Source: JBOICV01 sp050740255
GTDB taxonomy: Bacteria > Pseudomonadota > Gammaproteobacteria > Nevskiales > JBOICV01
DNA: 44,847 bases
Direction: 5' to 3'
Assembly (NCBI GenBank): GCA_050740255.1
Contig: JBOICV010000091.1
Location: forward strand, 1-44,847
Below, one piece after another: positions 31,360 through 39,639 of the stretch. Positions within the stretch are counted from its first letter, which is position 1. Each line of letters starts with the position of its first letter. Under the pieces are notes generated by a model. That model saw only the letters and a program-made list of their open reading frames with translations. It was not told where the DNA came from and searched no databases. Both the position numbers and the translations under genes were made by a program.

Positions 31360-32820
31360 TTAGACCAGGACGACGTCGAAACTTTCCTGGGAATAGAGCG
31401 ACTCCGCTTGCAGCTTGATCGGTTTGCCGATGGTGTTCTCCAGGTCGGCCATGGCCGAGGACAGTTCATCCAGCAGCATCGCGATCACGTCGGGATGGGC
31501 CAATACGATCAGCTCGCGGGCATCGAAGGAGCGCGCCGAGCGGACCACCTCGCGCATGATTTCAAAACAAACCGTCTCGACGGTCTTGACCGTGCCACGG
31601 CCGGTACATTGCTGGCAAGGCTCGCATAGCAATTGTTCCAGGCTTTCGCGCGTGCGCTTGCGCGTCATTTCGATCAGGCCCAGCGGCGAGAAGCTGCTGA
31701 TGTAGGTCTTGGCCGGATCGCGCTCCAGATGTTTGGTCAGCGCCTTGAGCACCTGCTCCTTGTGCTCCTCGCTGGTCATGTCAATGAAGTCCAGAATAAT
31801 GATGCCGCCGAGATTGCGCAGCCGCAGTTGCCGCGCAATCGCCTGCGCAGCCTCCAGGTTCGTTTTGAAAATAGTTTCTTCGGGACTGCGGCTGCCGACG
31901 AAGCCACCGGTATTGACGTCGATCGTGCTCATCGCTTCGGTCTGCTCGACCACCAGATAGCCGCCGGACTTGAGCGGAACCCTGGGCTGCAGGGCTTTCT
32001 GGATTTCGTCCTCGGCACCATACATATCGAAAATCGGACCTTCACCCTCGTACAGCTCGATCTTGTGCACCACCTCGGGCACGAAGCGTTGCGCGAACTT
32101 CACCAGTTGCTGCCAGCTTTCGCGATTGTCTACACGCACGCGATCCACTTCGGTCCCGAGGAGATCGCGCAGCATGCGCATCACCAGCGGCAGATCGCCG
32201 TACACCATCTTGCCCGTGCCGCCCACCTCAGTCTGCGCGCGCACAAAGGCCCATAGTTTGTCGAGGAACTGCATATCGGCGGCTATCGCCGCTTCGGTAA
32301 CACCCTCGCCGGCGGTACGCACGATAAACCCGCCGCTCATGCCCAGCCGCGTACGCAGGCTTTCCACCAGCGCTTTTAGCCGTTCGCGTTCCGCGGCCTC
32401 CTCGATGCGAGCCGAGACACCGACGGTGCTCGCCTTGGGCAGTAGCACCAGATAACGGGACGGGATGCTGATATCGGTGGTCAGCCGCGCACCCTTGCTG
32501 CCGATCGGATCCTTGATCACCTGCACCAGCACCGAATCGCCATCGCGCAGCAGGGTCTGGATCTCGGGCATCACCGCCAAGCCGTCCTGCACGGGTTGCA
32601 CGATGTCGCCCACATGCAGGAAAGCGGTGCGCGCGAGTCCGATCTCGACGAAGGCCGCCTGCATGCCAGGCAGCACCCGCTGCACGCGCCCCAGATAGAC
32701 ATTACCGACTACGCCCTGATGGGTGGAGCGCTGCAGAAAAACTTCCTGCAGCACACCGTTTTCGATCAGCGCGACACGCGTCTCATGCGGCGTGACATTC
32801 GCCAGAATTTCTTCGCTCAT
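31360..32820 (-). CDS. rng: Ribonuclease G
   Basis: RNase G trims the 5' end of 16S rRNA and degrades mRNAs. The 486-residue protein has the S1 domain early (GNVYLGRVQRVLPGMQAAFV, then FLHVGDI), the 5'-sensor/RNase H-like region, and the DNase I-like catalytic part with metal-ligand Asp residues in STIDVNTGGFVG and GGIIILDFIDM. It also has the zinc-link CxxCxxC in CEPCQQC. It lacks the long C-terminal scaffold of RNase E, so it is the short G form. yhdP follows; a maf gene, often its neighbour, is not present between rng and rlmH. Confidence 0.97.
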   Translation of the reverse strand: MSEEILANVTPHETRVALIENGVLQEVFLQRSTHQGVVGNVYLGRVQRVLPGMQAAFVEIGLARTAFLHVGDIVQPVQDGLAVMPEIQTLLRDGDSVLVQVIKDPIGSKGARLTTDISIPSRYLVLLPKASTVGVSARIEEAAERERLKALVESLRTRLGMSGGFIVRTAGEGVTEAAIAADMQFLDKLWAFVRAQTEVGGTGKMVYGDLPLVMRMLRDLLGTEVDRVRVDNRESWQQLVKFAQRFVPEVVHKIELYEGEGPIFDMYGAEDEIQKALQPRVPLKSGGYLVVEQTEAMSTIDVNTGGFVGSRSPEETIFKTNLEAAQAIARQLRLRNLGGIIILDFIDMTSEEHKEQVLKALTKHLERDPAKTYISSFSPLGLIEMTRKRTRESLEQLLCEPCQQCTGRGTVKTVETVCFEIMREVVRSARSFDARELIVLAHPDVIAMLLDELSSAMADLENTIGKPIKLQAESLYSQESFDVVLV

Positions 32821-32857
32821 GGGCGAAGTTTACCGGTTGGCCCGGGCTTAGGCGGTG

Positions 32858-33328
32858 TTACGCGCGATGATAGGGGTGATTTTTGAGCATCGAGATGGCC
32901 CGGCAGAGTTGCTCTGCCACCAATACTCGCACCAGCGCATGCGGCAGGGTTAGCGGCGACAAGGACCAGCGTTGCGCGGCACGCTGCAGACAGTCGTCGG
33001 CCAACCCGTCCGGTCCGCCGACCAGCAGCGCGAGATCCTGTCCGCTTTGCAGCCAGCCGGCCACTTTCTGCGCGAGCTCGGCAGTGCTCCAACTCTGACC
33101 GCGCTCATCCAGCGCCAGCACCCGCGCGTCCTTCGGAATTGCCGCGAGCTGGCGCCGCCCCTCTTCCACCGTCGCCCGCTTCGGATCCAGCCCCTTGCCG
33201 CGCCGTCCGGTCGGGATTTCAGTCAGTTCCAGCCGGCATTCCGGCGGAAAGCGTTTGGCATAGTCGGCGAAGCCGGAATCAACCCAGGTCGGCATGCGGG
33301 TACCGACCGCCAGCAGATGCAACCGCAC
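32858..33328 (-). CDS. rlmH: 23S rRNA (pseudouridine1915-N3)-methyltransferase
   Basis: RlmH is a SPOUT methyltransferase that modifies pseudouridine 1915 in helix 69 of 23S rRNA. The 156-residue product has the family N-terminus RLHLLAVGTRMPTWVDSGF, the AdoMet-binding knot with ALDERGQSWS and LALLVGGPDGL, and the C-terminal VLVAEQLCRAISMLKNHPYH. Translation starts at GTG 33328, immediately after the rsfS stop (TGA then GTG). The rsfS-rlmH pairing is widely conserved. Confidence 0.97.
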   Translation of the reverse strand: MRLHLLAVGTRMPTWVDSGFADYAKRFPPECRLELTEIPTGRRGKGLDPKRATVEEGRRQLAAIPKDARVLALDERGQSWSTAELAQKVAGWLQSGQDLALLVGGPDGLADDCLQRAAQRWSLSPLTLPHALVRVLVAEQLCRAISMLKNHPYHRA

Positions 33329-33679
33329 TCAGCGCGCAGCAACCTGCAGGCGCATGCCGGTATCCCAGAGCTTTTCGAGCTGGTACAACGCGCGCGTCTG
33401 GATTTGCATGACATGCACCACGACATCGCCCAGGTCCACCAGCACCCACTCGCTTTGTTGCAGACCTTCCGCGCCGCGCAGCCGATAGCCGAAATGCCTG
33501 GCTTCTTGCATCACATTATCGGCCAGCGCACGCACCTGGCGTGCGGAAGTGCCGCTGCAAATCACCATGCGCGAGGTGAGCGGCGTCAGCGCCTCCACCT
33601 CGAGCACCTTGATATCCAATCCCTTTATATCGCCCAAAGCCTTGACCACGGTGGCGGTCAGCCCTTCGAGTCTGCTCAT
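33329..33679 (-). CDS. rsfS: Ribosomal silencing factor RsfS
   Basis: RsfS binds ribosomal protein L14 and blocks subunit joining in starvation or stationary phase. The 116-residue protein shows the DUF143 signature: ALGDIKGLDIKVLEVEALTP, MVICSGTSARQVRALADNVM, then EWVLVDLGDVVVHVMQIQTR and YQLEKLWD. I use ATG 33679; the frame upstream overlaps nadD and has no RsfS features. It lies 22 bases after nadD and directly before rlmH. Confidence 0.97.
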   Translation of the reverse strand: MSRLEGLTATVVKALGDIKGLDIKVLEVEALTPLTSRMVICSGTSARQVRALADNVMQEARHFGYRLRGAEGLQQSEWVLVDLGDVVVHVMQIQTRALYQLEKLWDTGMRLQVAAR

Positions 33680-33701
33680 GCTAATGCGTGGATTGCAGTC
33701 A

Positions 33702-34343
33702 TCAGTGGTATACCTCCAGGTCTTTGATTTCCCGCAGCACTTCCTCTGGCAACAGATAACGCGGACTTTTGCCGGCGCGCAGCAGGTCGCGGATTTCCGT
33801 GCCGGATATTTCCAGCAAGGGAAACTCGGTGTGGTAAATGTGGCCACTGCGCGCACGGCCTAGCTGCGCCGGATTCTTGATTTCACGATCGGCCAGCAGC
33901 TTGGCGATGCGCGGTGGTAGTTTGCTGCTCACACCGGGCCGCGGCACCACCACCAGATGCGCCAACTCCAGCAGCCGTTCCCATTGATGCCATTGGTCCA
34001 GCGCGGCGAATGCGTCGTCGCCCATCGCCAGGCATAGCGGCGTATCCGGCAGCTCCTTTTGCAGATCGGTGAGAGTATCCACCGTATAAGAAGTGCCGGA
34101 ACGGATCAGCTCGCGGTTGTCGAGTATCAGGTTCGGCTCGCCGGCGAGCGCCACGCGTATCCATTTCGCCCGCTGCCCCGGCGCGGCGGCCGGTGCGCCA
34201 CGGTGCGGCGGGCGGGCGCTGGGGATGAGCCTGACCTGGGCCAGACCGAGTAAATCGCGCAACTGCACGGCGAGGCGCAGATGGCCGTTGTGAACCGGGT
34301 CGAAAGTGCCGCCCAGAATCCCGATCGGGGGCTTGAGGCTCAC
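33702..34343 (-). CDS. nadD: Nicotinate-nucleotide adenylyltransferase
   Basis: NadD converts nicotinate mononucleotide and ATP to deamido-NAD. The 213-residue protein has GGTFDPVHNGHLRLA (nucleotide-binding GxFxPxxxGH), RPPHRGAPAA, the AMGDDAFAALDQWHQWERLL segment, and the C-terminal ISGTEIRDLLRAG (SxTxxR motif). It starts with GTG at 34343. It follows proA in an otherwise standard holA-(proA)-nadD-rsfS-rlmH order. Confidence 0.97.
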   Translation of the reverse strand: MSLKPPIGILGGTFDPVHNGHLRLAVQLRDLLGLAQVRLIPSARPPHRGAPAAAPGQRAKWIRVALAGEPNLILDNRELIRSGTSYTVDTLTDLQKELPDTPLCLAMGDDAFAALDQWHQWERLLELAHLVVVPRPGVSSKLPPRIAKLLADREIKNPAQLGRARSGHIYHTEFPLLEISGTEIRDLLRAGKSPRYLLPEEVLREIKDLEVYH

Positions 34344-34373
34344 CTAAGTGACACCCTCATTCAGGCGAATCGC

Positions 34374-35660
34374 TCATCGAATATGGCCATCCCCTATGAC
34401 GATGTATTTTTGCGAGGTCAGTCCTTCCAGCCCCACCGGACCGCGCGCATGCAGCTTGTCGGTCGAGATGCCGATCTCGGCCCCGAGGCCGTATTCATAA
34501 CCGTCGGCGAAGCGGGTCGAGGCATTGACCATCACCGAGCTGGAGTCCACTTCGCGCAGGAAGCGGCGCGCACGCGAGAGGTTTTCGGTGCAGATCGAAT
34601 CGGTGTGCTGCGAACCGAAAGTGGCGATGTGATCAATCGCGGCATCCAGTCCGTCCACCACCCGCACCGCGAGGATCGGCGCGAGGTATTCGGCGTACCA
34701 GTCCTCGTCAGTCGCAGCTTTGATGCCGGGCAGTAGTGCGCGCGTGCGCTCGCAACCCCGCAACTCGACCCGATGCTGCTGGTAGATTTCGGCGAGCTGC
34801 GGCAGCACCCGCTCGGCAACCGCCGCATGCACCAACAGGGTCTCCATGGTGTTGCAGGTACCGTAGCGCTGCGTCTTGGCGTTCACCGCCACCGCCACCG
34901 CCTTGTCCAAGTCGGCCTGATCATCAATATACACGTGACAGACGCCGTGCAGGTGTTTCAGCACCGGCACTCGTGCATGCTGCATCACGTATTCAATCAA
35001 ACCCTTGCCGCCGCGCGGCACGATGATGTCCACGTACTCGGGCAGGCTGCACAGCGCGCCCACCGCAGCGCGGTCGGTGGTTTCCAGCACCTGCACCGCG
35101 TCCTGCGGCAGTTCGGCTTTGAGCAAACCCTTGCGTACACAGGCGGCGATGGCCTGGTTCGATTCCTTGGCTTCTGAGCCACCGCGCAGAATCGTGGCGT
35201 TGCCGGACTTCAGACAAAGTGCGGCGGCATCCACCGTCACATTCGGCCGCGATTCATAAATGATCCCGACCACACCCAGCGGCACGCGCATGCGGCCAAC
35301 CTGAATGCCGGAGGGACGCATTTTCACGTCGGTAATCTCGCCGACCGGATCAGGCAAAGCAGCGACCTGGCGCAGCCCGTCGGCCATGGCGGTGACGCGT
35401 TGCGCGTTCAGTTCCAGCCGGTCCATCAGCGCCTCGTCCAGTGCCTTACGCTTGCCGAGCTTCAAATCCTTGGCGTTGGCTTCCAGCAGCGTGGATTCCG
35501 CGCCTTCGATCGCGCCGGCGATCGCGTACAGGGCGGCGTTCTTCTGGCCGGTGTCCGCCGCCGCCATCTTGCGCGCGGCCGCACGCGCACGCGCGCCGAT
35601 CTCGTGCATCAGCGCCATGACGGGCGACTCTTTACTCAGCGTGACAACTTTCGCGCTCAT
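34374..35660 (-). CDS. proA: Gamma-glutamyl phosphate reductase
   Basis: ProA reduces gamma-glutamyl phosphate to the semialdehyde with NADPH, the second step of proline synthesis. The 428-residue protein belongs to the aldehyde dehydrogenase fold: GVVGIIYESRPNVTVDAAAL, LKSGNATILRGGSEA, IVPRGGKGLIEYVMQHARVP, the catalytic Cys in RYGTCNTMETLLVH, and the end ARGPVGLEGLTSQKYIVIGDGHIR region. ATG 35660 overlaps the holA stop (ATGA) and gives a normal N-terminus. proB is not in the window. Confidence 0.97.
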   Translation of the reverse strand: MSAKVVTLSKESPVMALMHEIGARARAAARKMAAADTGQKNAALYAIAGAIEGAESTLLEANAKDLKLGKRKALDEALMDRLELNAQRVTAMADGLRQVAALPDPVGEITDVKMRPSGIQVGRMRVPLGVVGIIYESRPNVTVDAAALCLKSGNATILRGGSEAKESNQAIAACVRKGLLKAELPQDAVQVLETTDRAAVGALCSLPEYVDIIVPRGGKGLIEYVMQHARVPVLKHLHGVCHVYIDDQADLDKAVAVAVNAKTQRYGTCNTMETLLVHAAVAERVLPQLAEIYQQHRVELRGCERTRALLPGIKAATDEDWYAEYLAPILAVRVVDGLDAAIDHIATFGSQHTDSICTENLSRARRFLREVDSSSVMVNASTRFADGYEYGLGAEIGISTDKLHARGPVGLEGLTSQKYIVIGDGHIR

Positions 35661-36703
35661 ATCCTTAAAGCCGATCTCTGGCTGATCCCGGCGGGCAAAT
35701 TCATTCCGCTCTGCCCTGCGCATAATTTTACCAATTCCGGCCAGACCAGGCCGGACTCGGCGCCTTTCGTCACCCGGTCCACCCGCGCGGCGTCAACCAA
35801 CAAGCGATTGATCCGTCCAGCGCCGAGACGCTTTGCAGCCTGGCTGAAAACGGCGCGTTTCTCCGGACCGAACACACGACTCTGGGCGAAGGCGGTATCC
35901 ACGTTGCCGCCGCCTTGTTGCGCGGCCGTGACACGGGCTAGGGCCTGCAGCGCCCAATGCAGAGAGCCTAAGACCGCCGGCGGCTCTTCACCCTCTTCGC
36001 GCAAGCGCTCGAGCCGCCGCAAGGCCTCCGCTGCACGTCCCGCCAGTACCTTGTCAACTAGATCGAAACTGTCGAAACGCGCCGAGTCGGCCACCGACGC
36101 GCGCACCCGTTCAAGGTCGAGCTGGCCGTCCGGATACAGCAGCTTCAGCTTGTCCAATTCCTGGGCGCAGGCCAGCAAATTACCTTCCGTGCGCGCACCG
36201 AGTTCGGCCAGGGCCTCGGGCTGAGCCTGCAAGCCCACACGCTGCGCGCGCGCCGCCAGCCATCGCTCAAATTCGGCATCCTTCACCGGCCAGCTGTAAA
36301 CCATGACGCCAGCCTTATCGAGCGCCGCAGCCCAGGCCGATTTGCGCGTATCTTTGTCGAGGCCCCCGGCCAATACCAGGAGCACCACGTCCTGCGGCAG
36401 CGAGCCGGCATAGTCCCGCAATGCTGCGCCGCCCTCAACACCGGGTGAGCGGTCGAGATAAAGTTCGATGCGGCGTTTCTGTGCGAACAAGGACAGATTT
36501 TGCCCGGCGCTCTTGAGCTGGCTCCAGTCGAAACCGGCTTCCACCACCAGTGCCTGCCGCTCTTCGAAGCCGCTCGCACGCGCGGCGGCGCGTACCGCGT
36601 CGGCACATTCCTGAAGAATCAGGGGTTCATCGCCGGCCAGCAGGTAGACCGGCGCAAGGCCGCGCCGGAGCTGGGCCTCGAGTTGCGCAGGTTTAAGCTG
36701 CAT
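35657..36703 (-). CDS. holA: DNA polymerase III delta subunit
   Basis: HolA is the clamp-loader subunit that opens the beta clamp. The 348-residue protein has the family N-terminus (LKPAQLEAQLRRGLAPVYLLAGDEPLILQEC, where GDEPLI marks the non-Walker site), the middle region LVLAGGLDKDTRKSAWAAAL, TEGNLLACAQELDKLKLL, and the C-terminal collar domain. In many gammaproteobacteria leuS-lptE-holA-nadD are collinear; here holA is the first gene of the leftward run, with coq7 divergent upstream, so that linkage is broken. Confidence 0.96.
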   Translation of the reverse strand: MQLKPAQLEAQLRRGLAPVYLLAGDEPLILQECADAVRAAARASGFEERQALVVEAGFDWSQLKSAGQNLSLFAQKRRIELYLDRSPGVEGGAALRDYAGSLPQDVVLLVLAGGLDKDTRKSAWAAALDKAGVMVYSWPVKDAEFERWLAARAQRVGLQAQPEALAELGARTEGNLLACAQELDKLKLLYPDGQLDLERVRASVADSARFDSFDLVDKVLAGRAAEALRRLERLREEGEEPPAVLGSLHWALQALARVTAAQQGGGNVDTAFAQSRVFGPEKRAVFSQAAKRLGAGRINRLLVDAARVDRVTKGAESGLVWPELVKLCAGQSGMNLPAGISQRSALRI

Positions 36704-36721
36704 AGCGGCAGTATATATCGC

Positions 36722-36750
36722 TTGAGCGAAGACGCTGACGCCGCTATCTT
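36722..36750 (+). promoter_or_regulatory. Possible coq7 promoter
   Basis: TTGAGC (36722-36727), a 17-bp spacer and TATCTT (36745-36750) form a plausible promoter in the 53-base holA-coq7 gap. The -10 box ends only 6 bases before the coq7 ATG, so the message would be almost leaderless. Weak -10 match; low confidence. Confidence 0.35.
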
Positions 36751-36756
36751 GGCGCT

Positions 36757-37401
36757 ATGACTGAGCGCCAGTATTCATCCGTGGACCGCGTGCTGCTGAA
36801 CCTGCACAGCGGCCTGAGCACCTTGTTGGGCAGCGGCCACAGCACCGCGCGCACCAACCCCTCTGAGAACAAAGAAGCACCACTACTCAATAGTTCGGAA
36901 CGCCGTCATGCCGCGGGGCTGATGCGGGTCAATCACGCCGGCGAAGTAGCAGCGCAGGCGCTATATCTGGGTCAGGCGGCTACGGCACGCAGCAGCGAGG
37001 TGCGCACGCAACTGCTGCACGCGGCCGAGGAGGAGAAAGACCATCTCGCCTGGTGCGAGCAGCGTCTGAGCGAACTGGAAGAAAAACCGAGCCGTTTAAG
37101 CCCGTTGTGGTACGCGGGCGCCTACGCCATCGGCGCGCTGAACGGGCTGGCTGGTGACCGCTGGAGCCTCGGTTTCGTCGCGGAAACCGAAAAGCAGGTG
37201 GTGGAGCATCTGCAAGGCCATCTCGGCAAACTACCCGAGCGCGACGTGAAAAGTCGCAGCATCGTGCGCGAGATGCAAAGCGACGAAGCCGCGCACGGCG
37301 CGCAGGCGGTGGCGGCGGGCGGCCGTGAATTACCGCGGCCTATTCAGCGCGCGATGCGGGCGGCCGCCAAGATGATGACCCGGACAGCCTACTGGATCTG
37401 A
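36757..37401 (+). CDS. coq7: Coq7 family demethoxyubiquinone hydroxylase
   Basis: Coq7 is a diiron monooxygenase that adds a hydroxyl group late in ubiquinone synthesis at the inner membrane. The 214-residue protein begins with a variable segment of about 50 residues, then shows the four-helix ligand set: RVNHAGEVAAQALY, AAEEEKDHLAWCE, ETEKQVVEHLQGHL and MQSDEAAHGAQAV (Glu and ExxH motifs). The N-terminal DRVLLNLHSGL matches family members. In Pseudomonas coq7 adjoins speD; here three accessory genes are placed between them. Confidence 0.95.
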   Translation: MTERQYSSVDRVLLNLHSGLSTLLGSGHSTARTNPSENKEAPLLNSSERRHAAGLMRVNHAGEVAAQALYLGQAATARSSEVRTQLLHAAEEEKDHLAWCEQRLSELEEKPSRLSPLWYAGAYAIGALNGLAGDRWSLGFVAETEKQVVEHLQGHLGKLPERDVKSRSIVREMQSDEAAHGAQAVAAGGRELPRPIQRAMRAAAKMMTRTAYWI

Positions 37402-37574
37402 CCGCAGCGAAGCAGCATCGATCTCTACACTCTCAACGTGCGCTAATTTCAGAAACGTCGTCAAGCAAGACGGGCATTGCTCGATCATATCCGCCTGCCA
37501 CTACCGCTAACATAACGGCATGTTCTCGATTCCGATGGCATGCTGGATAGCGTCACTTCTGCAGAGGGCGATGC

Positions 37575-38408
37575 ATGAGCGAGGGTGAGATCTTCGTGAT
37601 GGTGGCGAGCATTGTCGCAGCGGGCTACATGGGTGCGAGGTGGCTCGTAAGCCCTATGACGCTGACAACTTACAGTGGGTTTTCCCTCAGCCGGCTGTTG
37701 CTGCCGCTAGCCTTTCCTGCTTGCGTAGCGGGAATCTTTGTTGTCCTAAAGACGAGTGCGTCGTACGACGTACGCGAGGCGCCAGAGTATCTCACCATGT
37801 ATACGGTGCTGGGAGCAGCTTGGGTACTTGGTTCTGCGTATGCAATGGAGCTTGTTGGAATCTCGTACCGCCACGACGCCTTGGAACGCGCCAATCCAGC
37901 CGCGGCGGTTGTAGTAGCGTGCGCGCTGATCAGCCATGGTCTTATTTACGCCGGCGCCAACATTGGCGACGGCCCCGGCTGGTGGTGCGTATTCGCGGCC
38001 GGCGGTTTAGGAAGCGGCGCGTGGTTTCTCCTTTGGCTGGCTATCGAAAAATCGTGCTCGGCATCTGAACTGATTACTGTTGATCGAGACGTGGGGGCCG
38101 CCATCAGGTTCGCCGGATTCATGCTGGCCACTGGACTGCTTTGCGGCAGGGGTTCCGCGGGGGACTGGACTGCTCTGTGGCAAACGATTGTCGAATTTCA
38201 TGTCGCATGGCCTGCGGTTGGCATAGCTGCGGTCGCCGTCGCGGTTGAACGCTATTTCTCGCGTCAACCAATCAACATGAGCGCATCGCTGCGTATTGGA
38301 GTATCGACGTTGACCGCCCTGGGCTATCTAGCAGTAGCAATCGTCGCTTTGAGCCATTCACCGCCTTTGCCCCAGAACCCGCAGTACGACGTGTTCCAAT
38401 ACGAATAG
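37575..38408 (+). CDS. Eight-helix membrane protein, DUF350-like, of the ATP-grasp operon
   Basis: This 277-residue protein has about eight transmembrane helices (approximately 6-24, 38-59, 74-97, 107-130, 135-158, 175-195, 200-226, 236-257). Its middle part recalls DUF350/YjfL proteins: a helix starting NPAAAVVVACALISHGLIYA, later a polar turn, then DVGAAIRFAGFMLATGLLCG, matching the N-x-AA-x-x-x-x-x-G pattern as I remember it. The match is by pattern only. DUF350 genes usually neighbour glutathionylspermidine-synthetase-like ATP-grasp genes, which is exactly the next gene here, 10 bases downstream. A purine-rich AGAGGGCG precedes the ATG at 37575. The 173 bases before it hold no gene. Confidence 0.75.
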   Translation: MSEGEIFVMVASIVAAGYMGARWLVSPMTLTTYSGFSLSRLLLPLAFPACVAGIFVVLKTSASYDVREAPEYLTMYTVLGAAWVLGSAYAMELVGISYRHDALERANPAAAVVVACALISHGLIYAGANIGDGPGWWCVFAAGGLGSGAWFLLWLAIEKSCSASELITVDRDVGAAIRFAGFMLATGLLCGRGSAGDWTALWQTIVEFHVAWPAVGIAAVAVAVERYFSRQPINMSASLRIGVSTLTALGYLAVAIVALSHSPPLPQNPQYDVFQYE

Positions 38409-38418
38409 GCGCAATTGG

Positions 38419-39639
38419 ATGCCTACCAACGTCTCCTTGCGGCCATTGAAAGTGGATTACGGCGAATATCGCCGCCAAGTCATCTTTGATTGTTTCAAAT
38501 GGGATCCGCAGGTTGGTGATATCAACACGATCTGCGATCACGCCGCTGTCCTCAGTAGTTCCACGGCTTCACAGCTCGCTGATTGGTCCGAGAGTCTTGC
38601 CCGTGAAACGATGCAACTGGAAGACGCACTCTCTGAGCGCACGGACCTTTTTCGAGAGCTTGGATTGCCGCGCTCCCTGACAGAGGTTCTTACTCGAAAG
38701 CGATCAAAAGCTTTGGGCGAGCATGTGCGCGTGATGCGTTTTGACTTCCATCCAACTCCTACAGGGTGGGCTATCAGCGAGGTCAATAGTGACGTACCAG
38801 GCGGATTTAGCGAGGCCAGTGCACTTCCCCGCCTGGCCGCTCGCTTTGTTTCGGGAACGCGCGTCTTTGGCGACGTTGGCGGTACGCTGCTCGCCGCACT
38901 GACAGGTCGCATCGGATCGCGGCGGCGCGTCGCCTTCGTACATGCCACGTCATACTCCGACGATCGGCAGGTAATGCAGTACCTGGCGAGCCGCTTCGAA
39001 GGAGCGGGCCATAAGCCGGTGTGGGCCGCCCCGGATCACCTTCGATGGCGAAATGGCAACGCCACAGCAATTGCAGATGGGCAGGAGGGTCCGGTCGACG
39101 CCGTTGTACGCTTCTACCCCGCCGAGTGGCTACCGCAGTTGCCGAGAAGTTCGAATTGGCAGGACTACTTCGCGGCCGGTACTCCGACCTGCAATCATCC
39201 TCGTGCAGTGTTGACACAGAGCAAGCGCCTGCCACTGATTTGGGATCGCCTCGGAATCGAGCTTCCGACATGGCGCCGGTTGCTACCGGAGACCTGCGAT
39301 CATCGACAGGTGCGCTGGAAGCAAGATCCGCGATGGGTGATAAAACCAGCGTTGGGCCGCGTCGGAGACGGTATCGCGTGGCGCAATCTACTGGCGGCGA
39401 AGGAGTGGCGTTCGATATGTGTCGATACCATGTTTTCGCCACGCTGCTGGGTCGCGCAACGCCGTTTCGAGAGCCAGCCGCTGGCAACCTCATCAGGAGA
39501 ACGGCATTTGTGTATCGGATCATTTACGGTTGATGGCAAAGCAGCCGGATTCTATGGCAGGCTTTCTGCATCACCACGCATTGATCATCAGGCACAGGAT
39601 ATTGCGGTCCTGGTCGATGGTGCGGAGGTGGCGGTATGA
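38419..39639 (+). CDS. Glutathionylspermidine-synthetase-like ATP-grasp amide ligase
   Basis: This 406-residue protein resembles the synthetase domain of Gss and E. coli YgiC/YjfC, ATP-grasp enzymes that form amide bonds. Matching segments, in order: RFDFHPTPTGWAISEVNSD (107-125; Glu121, Asn123 metal/ATP region), PGGFSEAS, VDAVVRFYPAEWL (226-238), QSKRLPLIWDRLG, WVIKPALGRVGDGI (306-319; Lys309 the expected ATP-binding Lys), and the end CIGSFTVDGKAAGFYGRLS (365-383). It lacks the N-terminal amidase domain of Gss. Known Gss joins the glycine carboxylate of glutathione to spermidine; the substrates here are unknown. It overlaps the next gene by 4 bases. GC is visibly lower than in the flanks. 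Confidence 0.88.
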   Translation: MPTNVSLRPLKVDYGEYRRQVIFDCFKWDPQVGDINTICDHAAVLSSSTASQLADWSESLARETMQLEDALSERTDLFRELGLPRSLTEVLTRKRSKALGEHVRVMRFDFHPTPTGWAISEVNSDVPGGFSEASALPRLAARFVSGTRVFGDVGGTLLAALTGRIGSRRRVAFVHATSYSDDRQVMQYLASRFEGAGHKPVWAAPDHLRWRNGNATAIADGQEGPVDAVVRFYPAEWLPQLPRSSNWQDYFAAGTPTCNHPRAVLTQSKRLPLIWDRLGIELPTWRRLLPETCDHRQVRWKQDPRWVIKPALGRVGDGIAWRNLLAAKEWRSICVDTMFSPRCWVAQRRFESQPLATSSGERHLCIGSFTVDGKAAGFYGRLSASPRIDHQAQDIAVLVDGAEVAV

